From contig CM047431.1 in the NCBI GenBank assembly GCA_026168455.1, positions 54,178,039 through 54,242,038 on the forward strand: a stretch of 64,000 nt of DNA. Direction: 5' to 3'. The notes beneath the pieces are model-generated. The model was not told the origin of the DNA. It worked only from the letters and a program-made list of their open reading frames with translations, and made no database searches. This document shows positions 25,931-37,100 of the stretch, piece by piece. Within the stretch, counting starts at the first letter, position 1. Every line of letters starts with the position of its first letter. Source of the DNA: Theocolax elegans (lineage: Eukaryota; Arthropoda; Insecta; Hymenoptera; Cerocephalidae). Position numbers and translations under genes: made by a program.

Positions 25931-28900
25931 ATGGCAGACACAGAAGCAAAGTGGGTATTATCGATTAGTATTATTTATGCCTTTTCCTTCGTTTCGCTCT
26001 TTTTTTACATTTTCACCCTCCGACATGTACTTACGATGAGTTTCGTACACATAGACACACACGAACATACACACGCAATATCGTATCTACGCAGAGTCGC
26101 CGGAATAAAGTAAAGAAACAACGACGCGGCGTCTCGGCGTTTATGAGTATACCTCGAATACACATCGGTGTGTGCGTGGATGCGTGCGTGCGTACCTGCG
26201 CGCGTGTGTGGATGTGCGATCGCGAGCGCCAGCGCGTGTATTTTTTTCCCTCCCGTTGCTCTGGAAAATTCACACGTGTGTTATTTTCGTAGCGATTATA
26301 TACTGTGCCAAGTACGTACGGCTTCATACGCGTGTACGTGTGCGTGTGCGTGACCGAGCATGTGTGCATGTGTGCGATGGAGGGGAGAGAAGCGGCCGGC
26401 GTATCGATCCGCTTCTCGCGCGCGGCGTCAACACTATCGATTCTGCGAGGGACGCGCCGGATACCGGCCGGTCGGAGGTACCTACGTTACCGGTTGCGCT
26501 GGTGTATGTCCCCCATTGTTTGTCCGTGAGTCGTGAATGTCGTGATACAATACCCCCCCCCCCCCCGTCGAAATCTGGTTGTACATCGAATTTCGTACAA
26601 TCTTTCTTTCCGTCTCTTCGCGCACGTACACGCACACATACGCGTATCGCATCGCGAGATTTTGTTCCCGCGTCCTCTTTGGCGCGTCGGTTTTCACCGT
26701 TCCGCCTATGTGTGTATGTACGTGTATCGTATACATATACACATAGATACGCGAGCGATACGACGCGCGCGCGCGCGCGAGAACGCGAACGGCGGTGCGG
26801 GCAGCGGGGCACTCGCTCCTCGCACACGCACACACACGTGCATTCCTCGCGAGACGCCAAGCGCGCGATGAGAACACTTTTTTTATTTATGTATATACTG
26901 TGCGTGTGTGTGTGTGTGTTCTTTTTTCTCGTCAATACATTTGTTGACTTTTTTTTCTTAGTTCACGGGTGATCGCGCGTGACCTTGATTAATTATTTGT
27001 AATGGAACGAGCGATATTTCGTTTTCTAGCAATAATGGTATACCTATAGTATATCGTTTATTTTTATTTTCCTTTTCTCGCTCTTTCGGTGTCTATCAAA
27101 AGTAATTTTAGTTTAAATTCGGGGCGACTACCAGATTCCCAACGATGCAGATGTTTACTCGATAATGGATATTTGACTGATTAATCGGAATATTCACGTT
27201 TCATTCGAATTCGTTACCGATTTTAATATATTGTTCTTATCCTGTAAACGTCCACGTGTATTGCAAAGCGTAAAGAAATAATATTTGGTACCAATTGCAG
27301 TTTTGTAGTTGAAATGCAATTCACCTCGCGGTTGATTTCGAGAAACATATATATAATAATTCCAGGTATCTTTTAAAAATATTTAGCGATGCATAACGCC
27401 TCCCTTAATCCACTGTTGACGCTAATTATGTCGGACAAAAGACAATATACCCGTGGATATTATTCTGAATAATGTGCACGTGGTGTGGACCCGCTTTAAA
27501 TAAATAATAACGCGCGCGCGGGTATAATACAGAAAGAGGGAAAGAGCGACAAGTGGCCCGCGCTATGGAAAGTGACGCCTAACCGGGGCGCCACTTGCCT
27601 TTCGAAATTCCACGCGTCCACGCGGTATACTTTTCGTATAAAAATTTAAAAATATATATGTTTGTGCAATTTTTAATTTTATTGTTACGCACAGACGATA
27701 TTTAATTGAACAACTCGGTTGCATCGAGGATCTACCAATTTCGTAATACGTTACATTAAATTCTATTTTTCGAGAAAAAAATTTTTTTTATAAATACGAT
27801 ATCACTATATTAATGTTGCGAACGAAAAATTTTTCAATGAAGAATATTTGATTTATTTTATTTTTTTTCATCCAAGGTAACGACGAACCAAAAAGAGAAT
27901 AACCCATTAGATCCCTCAAACTTTTGCTTAAGTCAATATTTGCTCGCGTATACCTAACCTCAAACTCGCGTTTACGCGTATTCAAATTAGTATGAACCGC
28001 TACACGTTTGATTCTTATATATATATATGCGAACCGGTTTTTTTTTCCCCAACTCCATGTGCGCGAATCAAGATAAAGAGAGAGAGAAAGACGGATAGAC
28101 GTTTTATATTTTCACCTATATATATATAGGTAGAACGTGTACATAGGATATAGACGTCAATCATGTCTCTCTCTCTCTCTGTCTTTCGTACATGAAATTG
28201 CAACGTAAATTGAATTTTTGGTTGATTGAATTTTAACTGACCTGGACCAATAATGGAATATCGGTTTTTTTATAGCACACTTTTCTTTATGTATAACACC
28301 GTATCTATACGTATTTAAAATGTATATGCCCACAAAGAAAAGTTACCAAGTGTGAAATTACCTTACGTCTTTTTTTTTTATATAAGTAACGTTTAAATTT
28401 TGGAACAATGTTAAAAAAAAACGAATAAAATTTAAACTAACGGTCGATAATTTACTCTTTTTCTTCAATTAAAAGTTGTAAACTCATTAATACTGTAATA
28501 TATTTAAACAAATCAATTTTTTTTTTTCATCGAGTCAAAAGTAAAATGCATGTACAGTATTTTTTTTGTGTACCTTTATCTTCGCCTCATGCGCTACCGA
28601 TTGAAAAATAAATATTCAAAGTTTAAGCTGAAGTACTTAAATCAAAATTACTTTTTAATCTCCCGCAACCGCACAAGTTCAATTCCATAAAATGTTAAAC
28701 CCACCAAAAATTATACACGTATATAGTTTTTAATTGAAACGTTTGATGGTTCGCGCTCAGGTAAGCACGCAGGTAAGCTAAATCGTAAAATAACGTAATT
28801 TCTAAAATTGAAACGGTATGAAAACCAAATATATTTAGTAAGTTGAATCTAATATAAGAGCTCTCGAATTATCATAAACGATATGTGTGTGTGTATACAT

Positions 28901-29934
28901 GTATATTTGGTACTCGGGATTTTATACATATATGTTTCTGTTCCACTTGCATTTTGTAATTTATAACTACTTTTTTTTACACACACGTGCCTTTTCAGTT
29001 AGCATTACGTAAATACGAAATTTCGAGTTTGATAAGAATTTAACTCCTTATCTCAACTCTCCTTCCTCGCGCCCCTCTCACTCTTTCTCTTTCGAAGATT
29101 CATTTGATTTTAGATAATTTTAAACTACTTTCGTAAAAAAAAAAAAGAAGAAGCGGAATAATCAAACACTAACGGTTTGAAATTTGAATAAGTATAAAGA
29201 GTTGTAACCCCTTTTCATCTGAGGCTTGCGTCACGCTTATTGTAAACAAATTGTGTTTTACCAACACCTCGATGAAGCGACAAAAGGATAACCGCGTCGT
29301 CGTCTACCGATTAGCGTCAAGGTCTCCGAGTTTAAAAAGTTGCGCGGAGAGATAGAGATAGAGAGAGACACACTTATATGTATATTAATATTCTTTTGCT
29401 CATTCGAAGTGAACGAAAAGAGAAGACGCATCGGAGGAGCAACGTAAGAGAAAAAAAAAAGATGCGTCAGCGTAACACAATCACTGTTACAATGTATATA
29501 CGAGTGTCTATATTTTTTTTCTTCTGGCGTCAGTCTGGTTTAGCTTATTTCTTCCGGTCAATTTTCCAGGGCGACACGATCCGATTACTCCCGAGTTTAT
29601 ACCTCCCATTTTTTTCATTACACGTTGTCTCGTCATTTTAAAATGCGTGTAAAGTCAATTTTAATTTTCCCGCCTTTTCTTTTCTCTCTCTTCTTTTTCT
29701 TTATATCTTACCGTAACGTGTAACGGATATTTTACGTTTTTCCAAGACTCGGTAAGCAAGTTTTCGGTAACAAACCAAACGGAAATTAAAGGTCGCGATA
29801 CGGGAGAAATTTTCGAAATTGAAGAAAAAATAATAACAACGGTTGCGTAGGAGTAACGCCGTCAATCGGCGCCGGTGAACCGTGCAATTAGTCCGGCTTC
29901 CTTTGAAATGCTCCATGGGACTCGCGATCGATGC

Positions 29935-29984
<50 letters not shown>

Positions 29985-31014
29985 TCCCTCTTGCTACAGC
30001 CAACGACAAGCAAATATAGAACGCGGACGAAACGAGCAAAGAGAGGAATGAATAAACTCGAACGGGGCAGTGTTTTTTTATTTTCTCCTTCTTTTTTAGG
30101 TCGACGGTTTTGTTTCGTTCGTGTACGGTATTTGAATAGTTGCAGATTTCCATTTTGCCGACGAAATGTCGATAAACTGTGATAATGGTGATTCGAACCG
30201 AAAATGTGTTTGATTGCGTTTTGTTTAATTTTTTTTAATATTAATTCAAACTCAATTTAACATTATTTTAGTTGATAACCACTGTAATAAGATTAATCTG
30301 ACTACTAATGTCGGTATATCACGGTCGAGTGATGTGCACGAAATAAATGTTGATTTTTTTAGTTCTCCATGCGTTTAAAAGTTTACTTATTCCTTAAGAA
30401 CTATTGTGATATAAAGTGATGTTTATTTCAATGTGGTATGTTTTTTTTTTATAGGGAAACCAAAGTTGCCAGTACACCCGAGAAGAAAGTAGTTGACGAG
30501 GAGAAAAAGGAGGTTGCTAAGGAAACCCCAACGAAGGAAGTCGGCAAGGAACCCGAGCTCGTCGACGAAGACTCAAAGGCTTCGGAAAATGGGAACGGCG
30601 ACGCCAAAGAAAACGGCTCTAGCGAGGAAAAAGACGACAAAGATAAAGAAGTCGAATCCACCAACGGGGACTCCACAGGTACATTTTACATTATGCACAA
30701 TTCAACTGAGATGGATATTAATCCATTCATTCATACGTTTATATCTCAATATTTCTGTTTTTTGTTTTCTTTTTGATAATATCTGAATGTCTTTTATCAA
30801 ATCGAAATCGTTCGTTAGTGTAGAGTTTGTAGTTAAATTTTTCGTTTACTTTGTTTATTCAGACGCACCGACCGACACCAGTTGTATAAAGAGGAAATCG
30901 ACGGGGGCAGACGTAACCGACGATGCGTCGAAAGATCCAGCGTCACCGGCAAAGAAAGCGAAGCTCGATGAAACACCGGCGGCGGTCGAGGCGGAAACTA
31001 ACGGGGACGCATAA
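25931..31014 (+). CDS. Highly charged prothymosin-like nuclear protein, three coding exons
   Basis: Exons 25931-25950, 30455-30678 and 30863-31014 join in frame (20+224+152 nt) to a 131-residue protein starting MADTEAKETKVASTPEKK. It is almost entirely disordered. The middle is rich in Glu, Asp, Lys and Ser with short KEV/KEE repeats. The C-terminal exon carries CIKRKS and, near the end, SPAKKAKLDE, a basic patch followed by acid, which resembles the nuclear-localisation tail of prothymosin alpha. Low complexity makes homology uncertain; the family is suggested, not proven. Exon 1 holds only seven codons before a 4.5-kb intron, and its donor is GTGGGT, weaker than consensus. The alternative donor four bases downstream would break the frame with exon 2. 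AATAAA occurs at 31098 and again further on. Confidence 0.75.
25951..30454 (+). other. Intron 1 of the prothymosin-like gene
   Basis: A 4.5-kb intron. The first kilobase is very CpG-rich, with alternating purine-pyrimidine stretches (CG/CA repeats around 26164-26360 and a CGCGCG run at about 26764-26782) and a 14-C run at 26553-26566. The remainder is AT-rich with a 46-base (CT)n at 29936-29981. It contains paired CAAGTGGC and GCCACTTG sites about 50 bases apart near 27550-27600. Several long open frames here are produced by the CpG/CA repeats and are not genes. Confidence 0.6.
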
Positions 31015-32640
31015 TCACCTTTAGGGAACCCTTTGACACTCACACTTTTAGACCTAACCTCCTTAGACACTGACTTTTTTTACACCGTCTAGAAAAAAAT
31101 AAATTCATTTTTGAAACCTCTGTGAAAGGACTAAGGAAATTATTCCATTTTTCTTTTTCATACTTTCAAGTCGTATCAAAAATTAATTTAGATATATATG
31201 TATATGTCACACTATTTTCAGTACTATCCATCTTTGATTTGACAATCATTTATTAATCGTACTCACTTTTTTTCTTTTATATACGTATATATGTATTTAA
31301 GAAGTCCGACCTTAACACCCACACTGTCAAATTTAACCTTCTTAGACACATTTCTTTTTTTTTTTATCGTCTGATAATAAATTCACTTTTGGAACAACTT
31401 TAAAGGATAAAGGAACTATTGTATTTACTTATCCTTTCAAGTATGTTAAAAAATTAATTTATATATGTACATCTACATGCATTTGTGTGTGTGCGCGTGT
31501 GTGTGTGTATATATATATATTACGATGTAAATATATTTAGTTTGTCAATTCATTCGATATCCAAAAAGATTTTTACAGAAATTATTTTATATACACACAC
31601 ATATACATTCATGTATAATTTTGTGTGTTTCACAAAATTTTTGGTACTATTCTTCTTTGATTCGACAATCAATTTATGAATGATTCTCAATCCAACGATG
31701 GATAGAATTTAAAATTTTGTGAGTTTCTATATACTTTCTTTTCTTTCTCTCTCTCTTTCTCTCATTATTCTCATTTAGTGGTGAAGGACTTACACATACA
31801 TTCACATATTCACGTGAATACATGACATACAGACACACACACACACACACACACACTTTTTTTTTTAATTTTACGTTTAACTCAAAATTATAAGTGAGAA
31901 AGAGTTCTGTTTAAATGAAAAGTGAAAGCGTAAACAGGAGACACTACCTACTTTGCATTTATCACAATAATTATTTTCTTTCGTTTCCGAATATCGACAT
32001 TGTAAAGTAATGTGCGTCTAATGAAGTTGTCCGAATAGTAAATTGAAAAAAAAGATATATATATATATCACTTATTGTAACTTAGAATGTGTAAAAAAAA
32101 AGATAAGAAGACAAAGTTGGTTACGTACAAATGTATCCGTTGTAATATAAATCTTTGATTGCACCGAACAAATTTGTACTGCCACTGTATATTCGGATAA
32201 AAAAAAGTAATGAAAAAATAGGAAATATGGCGAATTTGGGACTGACTGTTTGTCTACGTATTTTACCGAAGCAATTTCGAACTTTCATTTTGTTCTTTTC
32301 ATTGTAATAAGAAAAAAAACGAACAATGACAATTCAGACAGTTACTTTACGGAAGATGCTGCAGCTATTAAGGATTAGGATGAAAAAGATAAGAAAAAAT
32401 AAAGAGACACAATGAGAAAACATTTCGTATAACATTTAACAGTTAAATGTTGATTACCGACTAACAAAAGGATGTTCGTGTACTGAGTAATATTAAAGTA
32501 TATATGTAAATATGTGCGTACATCTACGTAATTGTTCATGTAGGCGCTAATATTTATGTATATATAGTGTAATTCGATGTGTTCGCTACGCAGTTAAAGA
32601 TAAAAATAAAACTGATTGAGTAAACTGTACAAAATTGACG
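31015..32640 (+). repeat. 3' UTR and flank with a diverged tandem duplication
   Basis: A block at about 31030-31262 (CACTTTTAGACCTAACCTCC...AATAAATTCATTTTTGGAA-type text...CTTTGATTTGACAATCATTTATTAATCG) is repeated in diverged form at about 31305-31683 (CACACTGTCAAATTTAACCTTC...CTTTGATTCGACAATCAATTTATGAATG). The second copy is expanded by microsatellites. Both copies carry an AATAAA-type signal, and a further AATAAA is near 32605. The arrangement suggests alternative polyadenylation sites created by duplication. A (CA)n run lies at about 31832-31856. Confidence 0.6.
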
Positions 32641-34171
32641 TTGTGTTTTATTTATTATACTTGGCAATGCAGAGCAAAAGAAATAAATTAAAGTACCCGA
32701 ATACAAATAAAAATAGTGTTTATCAACTCGATAAAAATTAACAAAATAATGTACCTATATCGTTGGTACACATATTCGATAATAAAAAAAATCCATTTAA
32801 AATGTGTAAGATTTAAAGAATACAGTATGGGTATTTATACCAACATTTGGACATACAATTTACATTCAAATATGGATTTGTCCAATTTTACAGTCTTACA
32901 AATTAACAAAGAAGGTAAAAATTGGACATCGAACCAAATCTAAACTCAAGCCTATCCACGAAAAGCTTTAACGTTGAATTTTAATAAATTCTGAACTCTG
33001 ATTAATAAACTTATACACTTAAGTTAGTATAATATATCATTTATTACAATAAAATATAACTATTATATTTTTGTGTTGTTCCGCAAACTGGTACTTTATC
33101 TTATTCGGTGATGTAATTTGTATAAGTTTCATATCTAGGAACTTTTTAGCAAAAGTTGTCAACTTCAGATTATATTACCATCTCATGACGTTTTTCTTAA
33201 CCGGTTTGAAATTCGAATTTACAAATGTAATTCTTTCTTAAAGTTTTTTCTTTTTTGAATCATTTATGGGAATGTAAAAAAAATTTTAAGATTTATTTAA
33301 ATAAGAAACATTTTTTGAATAGTTCCCCCTTTCCTCTTCCCTCCATAATTTTGGACGATAAAACGATTTTTTTTTCAAAAATAAATTTGCTACGCTCCCT
33401 TTCCTTTTCCCTCGCTGGTTTTGGACACTAAAACGAGTTTTTCTTGGAAGAGAGGCATAATTTGATTATATTTACTATCAGTTTTACATATTTGCTGATC
33501 ATGGTTTTTGTTTTTGACAAAAAAATTGCATGTCAAACCAATAAATCGACATTATTGAAACTATTTAATAACAGTTAAATTATATAAACATACAAAGCAA
33601 AGAAAATTTTTAATTTTGATTTTTAAATTTCAATCGGATTTGTATAATTTCAAAATTAATCTGAAGTTGGCTTTGAAGTAGTTGCAACTTCACATAAAAG
33701 TTACTAGAGTCCATTCGATGTGGACGTACAGGTTAATTTGACTTTCATAGATTTTTATTTTAATGTAATCCTCGTTTCATTTATATTTTCAATAAATTAT
33801 GAAATTTTTTAATTCCACATTTATATATATAGCAAAACATAGTTGTCGAGCAAATAACAACGGCCTTAATTTTGAAATCAGAAATGAAGGAACATTTAAA
33901 TTAAATTATCATTAAATATTTCATAATGTGTACGCTTCGCAAAATTTGATTTGTATATGTACCTATTCCTTAAGTTCAATTCGCAAGAGAAAAAATCGTT
34001 GAATATAAGTATAGAGTAAATGTACCTTATGAAACACATGTAACTGAATAAATCCCATTTGAAAAGTTACAAATAGTACGGGACTCGACGTTGACTTGAT
34101 CAAAACTGTGCGAACCTTCAACGAGTTAATACTGTTGTGTTTATTTTGTTATTTTTAATTTTGTTTTCATC
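32641..34171. other. Intergenic AT-rich stretch
   Basis: No gene seen. At about 33325-33446 a segment of about 60 bases is repeated in tandem with divergence (CCCTTTCCTCTTCCCTCC...TTTTGGACGATAAAACGA, then CCCTTTCCTTTTCCCTCG...TTTTGGACACTAAAACGA). The right end is the likely promoter of the pepsin-family gene that starts at 34172, but no clear core element is visible. Confidence 0.5.
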
Positions 34172-37100
34172 ATGAAGGTGACGTGCTCGCTTTTAATATT
34201 ATATTTTGCTCTTGGATTTTGTTATGCGCGAATTGAGTAAGTAACGATTTTCTACTATTTTTCGGAAGAATCTGATCGTTAAGATCAGAGCTGAACTGCG
34301 AGTATTAGTCCGTAATTTATCGTTGAATATATTTTAAAAAATTAAAGTAGAGATAAAAAAGTGATATCTATACAAAATTAAAGGATGTTTAAGTCACTGA
34401 AATTCATTTTAAAAAATACTTACGCGACCAAAAGTTGGGGATGAATAAGTATTTGTCCAGTTCGAAAATTTACCGAGTTTTCAAAACAACAAAAAGTATT
34501 ATTCATTACTATTTAAATACGGTGTCAATTTCAAATATATTTATATTAATTTACAGTTATCAAAAAGAAACGTCAATTTTATGTAGACAGTTAATTTTTA
34601 AACGAGAGAGAATATATGACAATTATATACAATAAAATTGAAATAAGTTTTAAAATTTATAGCTGGACTTGACGATTTTATCGTTATGAGTCATCCCTAT
34701 CTATATTAACTTACATTATTCATGATGTACATAATTTTATAAACAGCAGAAATTATACAGTATAGAATAATTTTTCAGTCTAATCGATATTATATTGCTA
34801 TCACGTACATATATATACAAACAAATTTTTTTCTTAAACACTCTTACTCTTTAAATTGCAAATAGTGAATAATCACTTTGCTAAAGTGAAAATCCGGTCA
34901 CTGCGAAAAAGTGATTTTTAACTAGCAAAAAAAGTTTATACGTACATTTAAAAAGAGAATTGTTTCTTTTTCCAATGGAAATATACATACACATTCTCAA
35001 AAAAAAGTGCCCGTATTTGCACTATTTGCGATTTAGAGAGTATAGGGATTACGAATCATCGATGTATATAGTGTATATACTTACATTTCAGATTCGACAT
35101 TTACAAATCCGAACCGAGTGGCACATTACGAAGTAAGAGAAGTTTAAATCCAAATGATCTATCAGACGATGAATCCGTGGTGCTCTTCAAATTTTTGAAC
35201 GTAATGCATTATGTCTTTTCTACTTTACCGATCGATATGGTCGTACATAATAACTATAACGCAGTAGCTCAGGAGTTCGGGTCTCGGCTTTCCACTCGGA
35301 GGGTCGAGGTTCGAATTCCGAGGTGGGCTGCCACGAACTTTTTCTTATAAAAAAATGTATATATGTGTGCTAAAATTCATCAGACACCGCGGTTCTGGTG
35401 GGTTCTTCGGATCCCACCTTAAGGAGGTGGCAGATCCGGTAGGTTACCGACTGAGCAAAAAAAGGTAATTATTACATTTATTTTAAAAAATACGCATTTT
35501 TATGCAAAACCCGAATACAGAAGCACTAGATATTTAAATAATAAATAATTTTATAAATTTCCAGGTCAATACGACAAAGACACCCTAAAAAATTTCTGCA
35601 CCGAAAATGTATGATATTCCGTGTTTTTTTGGTGTAGAAATTTTTTAGGGTGTCTTTGTCGTATTGACCTGGAAATTTATAAAATTATTTATTATTTAAA
35701 TATCTAGTGCTTCTGTATTCGGATTTTGCATAAAAATGCGTATTATTTTTAAATAAATGTAATAATTACCTTTTTTGGCTCGGTCGGTAATCCACCGGGT
35801 AAGCCACCCCCTTAAACTGTAGGGCCACATATGTTGCACATGCACTTCGTCTCTCAGAAATGAGAAGATGGGTGTAGGTGCAACATAAGGACACAAAAAT
35901 GATTATACAAAAAAAATCAAGGTTCAATGTGCGACGTATCGGGACCTATAGTAGAGAGACCTATACTGCCAATAAATTAATACAATACAATAATATAATA
36001 AATATAATACTGTGTATATGTATTATGTATGTATGTAACGATTGACAGGGTGAATATTATGGATTAATCGGTGTTGGATCACCCTCGAAAACGTTCAAAG
36101 TAATATTCGACACTACGTGGTCCGACACTTGGTTGCCATCCTCTCATTGCGCGTGGACTGAAATTGTTTGTCGTGAGTTACAGTTGACTTCATTACCGAT
36201 AACCTAATATTTTTTAATTAAAATTTAAATCTGGATAATTGGATATTATTTGTGGTTTTATTATACAGAATTACACAACAAGTACGACAGCTCAGCATCG
36301 TCGAGTTACATACCAAATGGAACGTATATAAATATGACCGGTAACAAATTGTCGTTAAGTGGAATTTTGTCAACCGATACATTTCACGTAAGTTTATTTT
36401 AAATAATTACACAAGTATATTCTTTTTAAATTAAATATATATATATATACTGCAATTTTTTATTATATTTTTATAATTTTTTATAATATTATTAAATTAT
36501 CTTCGATTTCATCGGTCAAATATATTATTATTAATACTTACCATTATTAGTTACCGACATTATCATTCTAATTATTTGTTTTTTAATTATATCTTTGATT
36601 TAGACGGTAAGACAACATATTTCATTTACTCGCAGTCACCATAATATTACCCTACTGCGATTTTTTTCATTTTCTATTAAACTATCTTAGATTTCGTCGG
36701 TAAAGTCGATTATTTATATAAAGCTATACAAACATTACCAATTCTACAATATTTTTAACTTTTTTTCCGCATAAATAAAATCAATTATACCTACTTATAT
36801 GCGTTGGAGTTCTCGACATCAACCGTTCTGTGAAAAAAGTTTCGAAAGTAAATAGCGGAAAAATATAACCGATTTTGATAAGAACGAAAATAATAATAAA
36901 GTTATATATATATACTTAATATATTATAGTTACCTCACGTGAAAGTGGTGAATCAGACATTTCTCGAAGCTACTCACATATCGTTGAATCCATTTATCGG
37001 ATACAGAGCTGACGGTATCTTAGGTTTAGCATTTCAAGAACAGTCTGGATGGGACGGCGTCACTCCATTTTTTATCAACATGATACAACAAAAAGTTGTA

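Noticed and set aside
26172..26972. 266-residue open frame on the + strand in CpG-rich sequence
   Set aside because: It is composed of CA/CG repeats with Arg/His/Thr-rich translation and overlapping open frames on both strands, and lies in an intron; no family resemblance.
35258..35340. Functional tRNA gene on the + strand
   Set aside because: A- and B-box-like motifs are present, but the anticodon and T stems do not pair, and SINE-type sequence continues downstream.
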